Part shown: in pieces, positions 1 to 10,428 of the stretch
Numbering within the stretch: position 1 is the stretch's first letter
How the letters are laid out: every line of letters starts with the position of its first letter
Position numbers and translations under genes: made by a program
Notes under the pieces: generated by a model
Databases searched by the model: none
The model's input: the letters and a program-made list of their open reading frames with translations, nothing else
Told to the model about the DNA's origin: nothing
Assembly (NCBI GenBank): GCA_947396885.1
Contig: OX377203.1
Coordinates: 1,426,001 to 1,490,000 of the forward strand
Source: Heligmosomoides polygyrus polygyrus
Taxonomy: Eukaryota; Nematoda; Chromadorea; Rhabditida; Heligmosomidae
Direction of reading: 5' to 3'
Length of the DNA: 64,000 nt

Positions 1-825
1 TTGGCTGTTCGTTTGATCTGGAAAGTATTTAAGTCTGTGCAAATGCTCCATGATACCTCCAATTTTAAAAGATTACCTTGTCCTTCGGCATCTCATTGAA
101 AAGGTAGTCGATCCGATCTTTATTAAAGTCGTCCCACACTCTCCACCATCTTGAAAAGGAAATTGAAAGGCGAAGTAAATGAACGCATCGTTTTCAAAGT
201 TCAGGTTTGCTGTTCAGCATGTATAGGCGTGAACTGTTGAGCAAGTCAAGCTTTGAAGTCCAGAATTACCGTCTGTTCAATCGCATGACTAGGAACAAGC
301 TGTTGCATTTTTAGATCTCAACCGATCATATTTTTGTGTTCTACTAGAGTTATTAGTGTCTTGTTGTACTGCACCCTATATCAGGTATGCTTTATGCACT
401 GTGTTGCAGAAATAATTTAAATAGAAATAATAAAGCAGAAACAAAAATAATTTATTCAATTAATTAATTTCGCGAGCGAAACATTCTTGCTCAAGTGAGA
501 AATGGTTAAAGTATTTTTATTTACCTAATAATTAAACTACTTTTGTAAATGATATAACCTGCGAAATGGTGTAGAAAGACTCACGTCTGCCTCGAATATC
601 TACAGAATCTCTCAGAATTGTTGAAATATTGAGGATGTGAGTGTACTAATTCATTGACCGCAGCGTTAGCAGCTTCTCCAACAATATCACAATCCAATGT
701 CTGTAAAGCTTATCGGTTCAATAGAGCCAATAGTAATTCAAAAAACATAGTGAAAGTTCACTCTTACGTTCCAAATTTTGTCAGATATTTTGTTGCAAAG
801 CTTTTCCTTCAGATTTTAAATATCA
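1..825. other. No gene recognised
   Basis: AT-rich sequence; I see no supported gene, RNA or repeat. Confidence 0.5.
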
Positions 826-1098
826 GGGCGCGTGTAGCGCAGTCGGAGGAGGCTCGACTGTCGAGTGCATCCGATACCAAGTTCCTGGTTCGGATTTCCC
901 GCCCAGGCCAACCAAGCCTTCCATCCCTCCGGGGTGAATTCGTACCAGACTTGTCTGGGAAGGATACTTGTTCATCGGCTGGCCACCGCAAGTTATTGTA
1001 TGGCCAAATACGCATTCAAATCACCTCCACGACATCCCGTAGAAGTTGAATGCGTGGCGCATCCCAATAGGGATTGAGTAACGACATCCTTTATCCTT
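826..1098 (+). repeat. tRNA-derived SINE, copy 1
   Basis: Starts GGGCGCGTGTAGCGCAGTCG, an A box (TAGCGCAGTCGG) in tRNA position, with a B-box-like GGTTCGGATTT about 55 bp on, and CGCCC pairing with the first bases. A shared body follows (GTACCAGACTTGTCTGGGAA, GGCTGGCCACCGCAAG, TGCGTGGCGCATCCCAA). Three other copies lie in the window. Confidence 0.72.
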
Positions 1099-2119
1099 CA
1101 TTTAAATATCTGCTTATAAAAGGCGCTGATTACCACTACACTTTCTAGTTAAAACTAGGAATTAGGCCAGGTGAAGGAATCCTGACGTAGTATGCAGGTT
1201 TATGAAAGGGTCACCACATTCTGCTTTTGTGACGTATGTTCACAATTATGCAATAGTTTTGACGTTTATGCATAACGAATGGCATTTTAAATCAGTAAAG
1301 AATTATAATTTCAGATGACAAATGCTTTCGCTTTAGGGCTTTCCTTGATTGCGTCTATTGTTGCACTTACCAGATTCATGCCTTTGTGATACTCCTGCAT
1401 GATTGGGATTTGCCAATTCCCGGTTGGACCGCAGTCTTCTGTAAGAAGGAAGCTATTTCTAACGGTACGATCGCGATAAACTAGCGGCACAGTTGATTAA
1501 GGTGACTAAGAAGTGGTCCGAGACAGATCTCGTAATGGAAATATCAAGCATAACGCGATATTGTCAGGTGTACGCTTATCAGAGTATATACAGAACATGG
1601 AATATACGAGAGGAAAAGCAGTAGAAGATGAGTTGCATTAAAAAAAAACTACAGTGTTAACTACGTGGCACAGTACAACTTACTATAAGCAGGACCTAGA
1701 GGAGCTGGGAAAGGGGCCCGAGCTCTGTTATGGGTGGAGACTGCCAATTGTTTTCTGGCCTTCTCTTTTATAGCCACCTCCGCGAAGGCGACATGACGTC
1801 TAAGTGGTCGGAGTGGGTGTATGGTCCTGGTGAAAACGGAGGAACAACTTAAGGGTTCCCGAATAACTTCGGATTGGTGTCCAGTGCCGGGTGGCCACAA
1901 GATCTCCACGCAAAGATTTCTGTATCTCCAAGTTTTGATAAAAGTGTTGACTAAATTACCTATTTTTATAAAAACTCCTTGGTTACCTGGCAAAGTAATT
2001 GTGGGCAGTAACTACACCCGCAAATTTAGGCTCGGACTACTGTCGCATGTTTTATGCCTGTGATCATGAGAGCTTTCCTGCGCTATCAAACTTCCCCGCG
2101 CGAAATCCATCATTTAAGC
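1099..2119. other. No gene recognised
   Basis: Only short random frames; nothing supported. Confidence 0.5.
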
Positions 2120-2460
2120 GGCTTTCACACTGCCGTTGCTGCTGTTGCAGCAACGAGTAATGAAAAAGGGACGGAGTTCGATGTTTCTTGCAGCCGCAAC
2201 GAGGTGAGATAAGATAATGAGATAAGACCTGTGATATGCCTCCGTTGACGAGCATCAGCAACAAGAAATGATGGCGATCATTTCACGTTGCTGAGGCCGC
2301 GCAACCGTTGTGCAACCGATGCCGGTGTTGCTGACGCAGGGTTGTGGCAACAGAGGTGTGAAATCCCCCTCGTTGCTGCTGTTGCTCCTCTGCGTCTTTG
2401 CGGTATGCTTCATCATTACGGCATCGGTTGCGCAACAGCAACAACGGCAGTGTGAAAGCC
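2120..2460. mobile_element. 341-bp MITE-like element
   Basis: Terminal inverted repeats of about 30 bp: GGCTTTCACACTGCCGTTGC and complement. Interior full of GTTGCTG/CAGCAAC units. TTTAAGC-like sequence on both sides. Confidence 0.55.
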
Positions 2461-2754
2461 GCTTTAAGCGTTCCTGTGTCTTCACCGTTATCATCTTGCT
2501 CGCACTGTTGCCTTCACTGGTGAAATATTCGAGTTGTACTCGACTGTGTAGTAGCTCTCACGTTGTCTCCAGTCATGACAGCAATTTGTGTTCCGTCCGT
2601 TTTCAATGTCTTTCCAAAGACCAATTCTAACATTTTCTTCATTGCGAACCCTTGTGCGCCCTCTAGTGTGCAGAAAAAATACTGCTATAAACACTAATTA
2701 GAGAATAACTATGGTGCTCTGCTGTTTACCAATTTGTAAAGCTATTTGCTATGA

Positions 2755-3230
2755 ATTTTCATTTTATGTATTTATTGAAACACTCTGTATAAGACAGGAA
2801 TGAGATAAAACTGGACAAAACTAGCTCCTAAATACAAGAGAATTTGTTTTGCTGCGATGCGTTCGAAAGAATATTTTGATTCCGGGAGCGAGGTAGTCTT
2901 ACTAAGTTGTAGGTAGGCTAACCCTGCTCTAACTGTGAGAAAGTTAGCTCTTACCGTGGTGTTAGGCTTAGAGAAGTACAATTTATATTGACCCCTTGGG
3001 ATAATGAGGAACGCAGAGTATAAAACTATGAAAAGTTGACTGCGGACTGCTCCTTTAAAAGTTTGCGAACCGTACACACATCGAACAGTTTCTTCTACAT
3101 ACTAGGCTCGACAGTCCAAAATAATTGTTCTTGATAACCGCATTTGGAATTTTGCCATAAAGAAAGCCACCACGCCTTGTTAGAGCTTTCTTAGTAAAGT
3201 TGTTCTGGATTTTTTTAAGTAACCCAATAT
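2755..3230 (-). mobile_element. CR1-like LINE 3'-end relic
   Basis: On the minus strand the reading starts with IQNNFTKKALTRRGG, then YGKIPNAVIKNNYFGLSSL and RRN, which matches the C-terminal region downstream of reverse transcriptase in CR1/jockey-type LINEs. A frameshift follows and the copy ends near an AATAAATACATAAA tail at about 2760. Heavily decayed. Confidence 0.6.
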
Positions 3231-4183
3231 CTTTCTTTTTGTGAGAAGAAGAAACAACCTTTTAAAGTAGCACAATCTTTAACAGTAGCAATAACTTACG
3301 GCTAGACGTCAATTTGATGTTGACTATTGCAAGAAGTACGCATACCTGAAAGATTTTCACAACTTGAAGATTGAGAAGAAGTCTTGTGAAACAGAATTGG
3401 TGAACACAGATCTTCCAAACGTACTGTGAGGAGGCGATACATTGTAGATTTCCTGGTGAATGGCCCAAAAGCAGTGCTGTTTATGTCAAACCTGCCCGTT
3501 TTAATACACACTTTGAATACGGACAGCCCACGTATTTTCCAATCGCTGAAGTACACACGTCTACTCTGCACTTATACAAAGACTGATACATTAATTGGCG
3601 GGACACGATTCGCCAATTTCGATCATATGTTTTTATGTCAATATGTGATTGGAGCACCATTACCAAGCAAGCCTCGATTAACAACAACACAACGGTTTTC
3701 TATTATACGAAGTGCGGACGCACTTAATGTATGTAACAGACATACGTTGTGATGTTGTTCAAGTATGGTAATAGCGCACGGCTGGTTATTTCAGTAACAG
3801 TTACTACAATGCACAGTGATAACGTAGATGTTGGAGCGTGGGCGATTCCTTTTGCGTCCTTATTGACCACCATTGTAGCAGTTATTGCATAAAAGTGGGA
3901 GGCATGCCTATCTACGTGCCTGGCATGTTGCAGTATCACCAAACTAAGGAGAAACACATTAAGCTAGCTGCTCTACTTATGCAGCTTTCTTCCCTCCCTA
4001 GCAGAGTAGCAGAACAACAGACAACATTTGAGAACGTTCTTATGTTTGCAATCTTGCTCTACCTTCCTTAAGATCAGGCGAGTTGTTTTACGGTAAGATG
4101 TCATCCAGGTCCCCACCCCACCACTACGATCGACATCAGCATCATCTCCAGACGGTTCAGTGATGTAAATCCTGTGCTGGTTT
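3231..4183. other. No gene recognised
   Basis: Nothing supported; the end of the stretch leads into the first PLE relic. Confidence 0.5.
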
Positions 4184-4342
4184 GAGATCTCGGCGCGCAG
4201 AACACTAGAAGCGCTGTGGATTGCCGCTAGGAACCCCACAATCAACAGGAAGGAGGAACGCGTAGCGTTGATAGAGGAGATGGCCCCGTACGTTGACCTT
4301 TGCGGCCTCGAACCGCAGTACAGTCTGCCAGAGGCTCTCTAG
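4184..4342 (+). pseudogene. Penelope-like element ORF C-terminus (GIY-YIG tail), copy 1
   Basis: A 52-codon readable stretch ending at a stop: EISARRTLEALWIAARNPTI, then NRKEERVALIEEMAPYVDLC and GLE. The Arg-x-Leu-Glu-Ala-Leu-Trp-Ile pattern and the NRKEE segment match the end of the GIY-YIG endonuclease domain of Penelope-like retroelements. Upstream sequence is not readable. A hammerhead-like motif lies downstream at 4983-5028. Confidence 0.65.
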
Positions 4343-4982
4343 AAGGGTGAACCGAAGGTTACCTCATCCTCTCATGTGTCACTATAAAACGGATACTTTT
4401 CGCCCAACTGCACTGGTCTGTTTGTGTTACCTCCTCGTGTTTCGCCTCCCTCTCCTGCCAATCTTTGTTTCATCGCTGTGGTCTAAATATGGTTCTTGGA
4501 CGTGTAACGGACAAGCTTCTTCTTATGGACGATCGTACTGACTTCCGTTTGAACACTCCACCGAATCTGCATCCGACCAGCTGAAATCGTTCTTATACAG
4601 ATTTTTGTACCTTTGATCCGTTAAGGAAATACCTTGACGACAAATTTTTATCAGCAATATTATTAAACTGCACATGGGTGCAGGATAAGGCAGGTGAATC
4701 CGTAAGGAACAGGGAGGGTGCAGGTATCGCGTAAGGCGAGCCCAGGAACGACCGGCTAGGGCGCCGCTAGACTCAGACGGAAGCCCAACGTCACATGTTT
4801 TCAGGGGCTCTCCTCTTATACCTTACTTCTCGGCTTAAAGCTGGCGGATGTCGCGAGTAACCAGCACGTGCCGGCGGACGTGGCTGGAAGAGCGGTGTTG
4901 GAGTGGGGTCACCAAAAAACACCGGTTTGGTCTCCTGTGCCGTCACACTACCAACGGATGGTTTTTCGAACTTGGTTTGACT

Positions 4983-5028
4983 CTTCTAGGCTCTGAAGAA
5001 GGCGGCTATGCCGACGCGTTAGCCGGAA
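4983..5028 (+). ncRNA. Hammerhead-ribozyme-like motif H1
   Basis: CTGAAGA fits the core CUGANGA, preceded by AGGCT and followed after the GACG segment by AGCC, giving stem I (GGCU/AGCC). Stem II is GGCG...TGCC. The second core box is GACG instead of GAAA, so this copy is probably inactive. All copies carry one extra A between CTGAAGA and stem II. Confidence 0.4.
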
Positions 5029-5105
5029 TAAGGATCTATACTAATCTTGGTTGGCCAGCTGTATTACTTGGGTATTCATACTGATCGATATTGGCACGCG
5101 AGTTC

Positions 5106-5264
5106 GAGATCTCGGCGCGCAAAACACTAGAAACACTGTGGATTGCCGATAGGAACCCCACGATCAACAGGAAGGAGAAGCGCCTAGCGGTGATACAGGA
5201 GCTGGCCCCGTGCGCTGACCTTTGCGGTCTCGAACCGGAGGACAGTCTGTCAGAGGCTCGCTAG
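5106..5264 (+). pseudogene. Penelope-like element ORF C-terminus, copy 2
   Basis: Tandem relative of copy 1: EISARKTLETLWIADRNPTI, then NRKEKRLAVIQELAPCADLC, same stop position. A hammerhead-like motif follows 185 bp downstream (5450-5494). The region 4184-4560 and the region 5106-5540 are a direct repeat. Confidence 0.65.
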
Positions 5265-5449
5265 GAGGGTGAACCGAAGATGACCTCATATCCTCATGTG
5301 TCTCCTTAAAAGGGGTACTGTTCGCCCATCTGCACTGGACTGTTTGTGTTACGTCCTCGTATTCGTCTCCCTCTCCTACCAACCTCTGGTTTACCGCTGT
5401 GGTCTGAAATGACTCTTGGACGGATGGTTTTTTAAACTCAACTTGACTC

Positions 5450-5494
5450 TTCCAGGCTCTGAAGAAGGCGGTTACGCCGACATCTTAGCCGGAA
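5450..5494 (+). ncRNA. Hammerhead-like motif H2
   Basis: TTCCAGGCT and AGCCGGAA pair as stem I with a single bulged A; CTGAAGA is present; stem II is GGCG/CGCC with loop GTTA. The second core box is GACA rather than GAAA. It sits downstream of PLE tail copy 2. Confidence 0.42.
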
Positions 5495-5970
5495 TAAAGG
5501 ATCTATACTAATCTTCGTTCACCAGCTGCATTACTTGAGTATTCATACTGATCAATATCATGCCAAGATTCAATGAGAGTCGAACATGGAAGATCCTGTG
5601 CTAATCAGTGATTTGTTCCCTAGGTCCTTCCTGATGCCCCTTAGCACGGTCCACCACTTCACTCTAGCGACAAGTTGACTGCAGACACCCCCACTCTCGT
5701 CCTCAAACGGTCAACCTCGGGCAAAAATCGACATTTTTGATAGGTGCTCAGCATCTGCTTGATTTTGGTCACGCGACGAAAAGTCTCTTTGTCAGAACCG
5801 AGGGTTTCCACTGCTCCTAATGCTTTGTTACACAAAAAATTTTCCACGCGGGACCGCTACAGCAGTGACGGATTGGCTGAGGTAATCGACAAACAAAAAA
5901 AAAGAACCGTCCATTCGTCACTTTCAAGCTACAATCGACAATGTCGCTCGAAATTGGCCTTCCGATCGAA

Positions 5971-6178
5971 ACTTTCAACCTGCTGTGAGGCACTTTCGTC
6001 AGCCATGATTTCCGCTCGTCTCCCAAACGGAACTCACAGGTCAGAAAATAAACCGATATTGGCCGTCCGATCGAAACCTTTCATCTGATGCGAATGCCTT
6101 CTACGATCAATCACTTAACTCCACCCTGATCGAGCGGAAATCATGGCTGACAAAAGTGCCTCACAGCAGGTTGAAAGT
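5971..6178. repeat. Inverted repeat, 48-bp arms
   Basis: 5971-6018 and 6131-6178 are inverted copies (CTGCTGTGAGGCACTTTCGT and complement). Between them lie two short direct relatives of TTGGCCTTCCGATCGAAAC. Confidence 0.6.
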
Positions 6179-6239
6179 AATCTCGAAGAAAATCGAATAG
6201 ATCGATCGATATTGATTGGCTGCTCAATCTGTGACACCT

Positions 6240-6450
6240 CTTCTGATGCGGAGAGTAAGCAGTGATCCTTTTTACTGACTGCCCTTAGTTGCCCCTTCCT
6301 TATTCCTCCTTACTGCTTTCCTTGGTGCCTTACAGTTCCCTCTTAGTCCCCGCCCCTGCTGGTACTGCCTCCTGATTACTGCCCTTCCTTACTGGAACTG
6401 GTCCCCATTAGTGGTATTGGTCCCCACTACTGGTGCTCCCTTACTAGGGA
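6240..6450. repeat. Degenerate TACTGGTCCCC-type tract
   Basis: Many short units such as TTACTGGAACTGGTCCCC and TACTGGTGCTCCCTTACT. Related tracts lie at 27050-27130, 28090-28190 and 54690-54720. Confidence 0.5.
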
Positions 6451-6479
6451 AAGTGTCGCGTCTCACTACCTTGGTAGGC

Positions 6480-6892
6480 GTTCAGACTCGCGGTGAGCTC
6501 CGATGAGGCGCACATCGCGCAACCCGCTCCCGCGTCGTTCCGCCTTCGAAACAAAGCGTTTTAAATGTAAAATACCGTTTCATATAGTAACGGTGAGATA
6601 AAGCAGTGGTGAAGCTTGAACTCTCGAATTTTGCCCGGTAATCTGTTATCGCTGGCACTGTAGAAACACGTCTCATCAGAGGCAGGCTTCAAGTGACAAT
6701 GTCCAGTCATATGATCACTAGATAAGGCTGCTTTCCATTTTACAAAACCATATTGAGCCGCTGAAGTAATGCCACTCTGTAGTAATACACGCAACTTCAG
6801 CTTAGGGTTGGGATCGCTAGCATTCAGAAGAAAAAGTTTGACCTTATCATGCAGTATATTCCATGATCGACTGTCGTTAAATCCTGGCATGA
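6480..6892 (-). other. Unrecognised 109-codon minus frame (6890-6561)
   Basis: No motif or homology recognised. TTCCATGATCGACTGTC near 6859 resembles 8550, which also borders a PLE palindrome, so this may be PLE-flank sequence. Confidence 0.35.
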
Positions 6893-6950
6893 CGTTGATA
6901 CCAGTAGGACTGTTCGAGCTGTGGAGGCAAGACTGTCAACCACACTTTAT

Positions 6951-6993
6951 GCGGCTAACGTTCCGGCGTAACCGCCTTCTTCAGAGCCTGGAA
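6951..6993 (-). ncRNA. Hammerhead-like motif H3
   Basis: Minus strand: TTCCAGGCT, CTGAAGA, stem II GGCG/CGCC with loop GTTA, then GGAA in place of GAAA, then CGTTAGCC. Stem I GGCT/AGCC is intact. One core base deviates. Confidence 0.42.
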
Positions 6994-7178
6994 AGTCAAG
7001 CGAGGTTTGAAAGGTTACTCATCTAAGAATCATTCCAAGTCACAGGAGTTTCCGGAATTAATAGGAAATGGCGACGAAAGTGGAGTGAAACAGCCCAACT
7101 AATCTTATGAAAGCAGCCAAGAGGCTGGTGAGTCACCCTCGGATGGAGGCTGTTTTGATGAATGAGACTACCGCCTAA

Positions 7179-7287
7179 GAGACCTATGTTATACTTCGGC
7201 GACGCTGCTGTGGGCGGCAGTGTTGAGCGGGTCCTGCGCTGCCGCCGACGTCGCCGATAACAACGTCGTCAAAGTATAACATAGGCC
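7179..7287. mobile_element. TTA/TAA-flanked GC-rich MITE
   Basis: Ends read CCTATGTTATACTTCGGCG and complement, flanked by TAA. Interior is rich in CGACG/CGTCG. Same family as the elements at 28924, 37289 and 38591. Nested in the centre of a PLE palindrome. Confidence 0.65.
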
Positions 7288-7594
7288 TAAGGTCAACCCC
7301 TCAGCGATCCTCCGGCTGTCACCCTCTGGGGTCAAGTCCACAAAGGTCAGCAAATAGGGCCGGCTCCTAGGTTAGCGCTAGGCGCTCTTTCCTCCTATTG
7401 ATGACCTTAGGTGGTAGTCTCATTCACCCAAACTGCCTCCATCCGAGGGTGATTCACCAGCATCTTGGCTAGTTCCATAAGGTTAGTTGGGCTCTGTTTC
7501 ACTCCCTTTTCATCTCCTTTTTCAATTAAATCCAGGAACTCCTGTGACTTGAAATAGTTCTTGGACGAGTAATCTTTCGAATATCGCTTGACTT

Positions 7595-7640
7595 TACCAG
7601 GTTCTGAAGAAGGCGCTTACGCCGAAACATCAGTCGAATA
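7595..7640 (+). ncRNA. Hammerhead-like motif H4
   Basis: CTGAAGA, stem II GGCG/CGCC with loop CTTA, and an intact GAAA, followed by CATCAGTC. Stem I is weaker (GGTT/AGTC). Both conserved core boxes match. Confidence 0.45.
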
Positions 7641-8163
7641 ACGTGTGGTTAATAATATTGGCTCCACAACTCGAACAGTCCTATTGAGTTTCTCGTGTTA
7701 CAAAAGATTTTGTCCGGACATTCTGGAACGCAGTCGCATGCGCTTCTTCAACTGAGAGCTGCGAATACTAGGGGAGGATCAAGGAAGTTAATCAAAACGG
7801 CGAAGCGTAATGTGAGACGAACATTTTTCGTTGTCAGAACTGATGATGGGTTTGAAAGACTGATGAGGAAGCACGAGATCTCACTCAAGTGCAAACTTCC
7901 TGCATCTAAAGGCTTTTTAAATATGTACAGGACATCCTCATTCACGTTCTTTTATTCTTGTTGTGTTATGCTTCTTTTCTTTTACGCGTTTGTTATCGCA
8001 AGCAGCTTTTCTATCATCTTTACCACATTTGCATCGACCTGTGTAATATGCAATTACAATTACAAGTCATTGGGCTCGACTGTCAAGAATAAATTATTGG
8101 AAACTGTCTTCGTAGTATGGTTTATTACGAACAATGCTCAGGCAATGATTTGTATTGGAAATT

Positions 8164-9689
8164 TCAGGCACAACAATCAGGATCTTGTGGTGCTTGCTCA
8201 TCTTGCTTTGGAGGATTCGGCTTGAAATAAATCTGTTCGCATTGCAAATAGTTGAAGAAGGTCTTGAATGGAATAGCGGTCAGATTACTGTTTCTATCCG
8301 TTCGAACCTCAAATTCGTAGGCGATCGCTTTGCCATCCTAAAAATCGAAATGGCGAATAATTCTTGTGTTCTAGGACACGGCCGTTCTTCCACTCTAGAA
8401 GAAACTTCTCCAGAAATTGAAGCCTCACTTTGTTTCTTCTGACGAACGTAGCCATCATGGTCTGAGCGCGATCTTTGCTTCTTACCATAAATTGAACGAT
8501 GACATCATCGCTGTTCTGAAAGAATGGAGGGTATCTATTTTTTGAAGAACATTCCACGTTCGGCTCTCGATGAATCTTGGCATAGTAGACCACGATGTTG
8601 AGAAATAATATTTATCTCAAGCCACTCCAAGATTGGTATCACAGACAGCACTCAGGCTAACGTTTCGGTGTTCTCGCCTTCTTCAGAGCCTGGAATAAGA
8701 CGAAATCAATCTGAGAACTATCCCCCAAACGTCATTTCATTTTACGGAAATTGTTTTAGAGACTACTAGACCAAAGAAACGGTGAATAGAGACCAGGATG
8801 GCTAACCTTCAGCAAGTGGACTAGTGACGTCCACAGGGCACCCACAGCTGGAAGTTTAATGAGGGTGACTGAAGCTAGAGCCCCAGGGACTACCCGCCTA
8901 GGCGACCTCTAGGGTCATGACCCCTTACTAAAGCTCCAGGAACTACCCGCCTGGTGGACCTCTTGGGAGAATCCTAGAAGCGCTTTGGATTGCGGACAGG
9001 TCACCTGGAATCAATAGGAAGGATGAGTGTGTAGCAGTGACGCAGGAGCTGGCACCATTCGTGTACATCTGTGGGTTTTGCCCTACAAGGTCATGACCCA
9101 AGAGGTCCACCAGGCGGGTAGTTCCTGGAGCTTTAGTAAGGGGTCATGACCCTAGAGGTCGCCTAGGCGGGTAGTCCCTGGGCCTCTAGCATCAGTCACT
9201 CTATTAGACTTCCAACTGCGGGTGCCCGGTGGACGTCACTACTCCACTTGCTAAAGATTAGCCATCCTGGTCTTTATTCACCGTTTCTTTGGTCTAGTGG
9301 TCTCACAAACAATTTCCGTAAAATGAAATGGCGTTTGGGGGGATAGTTTCTCAGATTGATTTCGTCTCATTCCAGGCTCTGAAGAAGGCGAGAACGCCGG
9401 AACGTTAGCCTGAGTGCTGTCTGTGCTACCAATCTTGGAATGGCTTGAGATAAATATCATTTCTCAACGTTTATTTTTTGGTTCTTGAAGCACTTTCAAA
9501 ACCGCTTTTCGTCGGAAAGTCTCTCACCGTAGAAAATCGGAGTTTCTCTTTGATTTCTTTCTGCAAGTGCTTGTCTCTGCCTGCAGTCATGATGGAAAGG
9601 TACCCTCGTTGACAGCCCTCGAGTTCCATAGCAGTTGTCGAGCATACAAATATTGCTAGCAGTGCGATTAGAACGGTGAGCGACCTCAT
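8164..9689 (-). CDS. Secreted small protein, array gene A (3 exons, 140 aa)
   Basis: Exons read on the minus strand are 9689-9528 (54 codons), 8515-8429 (29 codons) and 8337-8164 (57 codons plus stop). Introns start GTGAG and end TTCAG or TTTAG, both in phase 0. Residues 1-20 form a signal peptide (MRSLTVLIALLAIFVCSTTA), followed by a GCQRG motif. Exon 2 has an acidic start (NSDDVIV); exon 3 contains IPFKTFFNYLQCE and ends in a Pro/Gln-rich tail with two Cys. One NLT sequon lies in exon 3. A poly(A) signal (AATAAA) lies at 8121-8126. Intron 1 (8516-9527) holds a PLE palindrome. Closest in the array to gene B. No homologue is recognised with certainty; size, secretion and likely taxon would fit secreted clade V (SCVP-type) proteins, which is a guess. 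The gene model is strong because all six paralogues share it. Confidence 0.8.
8652..8695 (-). ncRNA. Hammerhead-like motif H5, core intact, sense strand of gene A intron 1
   Basis: Minus strand: ATTCCAGGCT, CTGAAGA, AGGCGAGAACACC, GAAACGTTAGCCT. The CUGANGA and GAAA boxes are intact, stem I is AGGCT/AGCCT, and GUU before the stem I 3' strand would be the cleavage triplet. Stem II has one mismatch (C with A). Stem III is only ACGU, self-complementary, as in PLE hammerheads thought to act as dimers. It lies on the transcribed sense strand of gene A. Confidence 0.5.
9370..9412 (+). ncRNA. Hammerhead-like motif H6
   Basis: TTCCAGGCT, CTGAAGA, stem II GGCG/CGCC with loop AGAA, GGAA in place of GAAA, then CGTTAGCCT. 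The mirror copy of H5 in the other palindrome arm; antisense to gene A. Confidence 0.42.
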
Positions 9690-10428
9690 TCCTTAAAGAT
9701 GCTCTGAATTATGAATAAAACTTATCAGTCCTACTATTATATTATACCATTTTCACTTTAAACTGGTTACTTTCTATTTTAAACGAAACACTTTTTATGC
9801 CAAAATAGGCAGATCCAAAAAACTTTTTAAGAAGCCTTATTGCTACTTTGTATCAAAAACTCATCTATACAAGATGCCTTAAGAAAAACCTGAACAACCA
9901 CTATTCCCTGTTGCTTTCCTTGTTTGCACTGACTTTTTTCATTCTGCCCATGTCGGTTTGTTATTTTGCATGCGAGTGTGTGATTTCTAGTGTTAATTAA
10001 CCGATAATAAACATAAACATAAACTTACTAAAGTGAACCGACATGTACCCTAATAGCTAAAATTGCACTCTCTATTTTTGAAGCCGGAACATTCAATCAA
10101 TAGAAATCTTTAATATAAAACTTATTTAAGGCCAACTGTTTAGGACGGGAATGAAGCGAGCATTATGACCTATTAACAGATTGGTAGCAAGTATTCAAGC
10201 GATTGTCAATATCAACCAGTTCTATCGGTTTTTCCGCAGCTAATTATTTAATATAGACATGACATGGGACCATTGAGAAATAATGGTTAAGGCATTTGCA
10301 GACATTACCTCTCCCTCTCTTCTCTGTAATTCACACGGATCTCTGGATGCTCTGCGAACTGCTGCTGGTAAATATTATTCGCTACCTTGTGTTTGATGTT
10401 AATTTCCCTCGTGCTTACTATTATAATA
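9690..10428. other. Upstream region of gene A, no gene recognised
   Basis: AT-rich; would hold the gene A promoter. No distinct box could be assigned. Confidence 0.5.

Larger units (their letters stand above)
6893..7690. mobile_element. PLE-derived palindrome with two outward hammerhead-like motifs
   Basis: Arms 6893-7175 and about 7405-7690 are inverted copies. Each arm holds a hammerhead-like motif (minus 6951-6993, plus 7595-7640). The centre contains a 109-bp MITE (7179-7287) and, on minus at 7399-7331, NRRKERLALT, a stop, then EPALFADLCGLD, matching the PLE GIY-YIG tail. This layout looks like a truncated Penelope element with an inverted pseudo-LTR. Confidence 0.62.
8590..9470. mobile_element. 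PLE-derived palindrome in intron 1 of gene A
   Basis: Arms of about 375 bp (8590-8965 and 9100-9470) are inverted copies around a centre that encodes, on plus at 8968-9081, RILEALWIADRSPGINRKDE then CVAVTQELAPFVYICGF, the PLE GIY-YIG tail. Hammerhead-like motifs lie in both arms (minus 8652-8695, plus 9370-9412). Almost the whole of intron 1 of gene A is this element. Confidence 0.68.

Noticed and set aside
809..1077. Overlapping frames on both strands at 0.8-1.1 kb, repeated at 46 and 58 kb
   Set aside because: They are translations of the tRNA-derived SINE; frames are not conserved between copies.
7695..8225. 176-codon plus frame
   Set aside because: Antisense to gene A exon 3 and its 3' flank; no family motif, and its last part is explained by the gene on the other strand.
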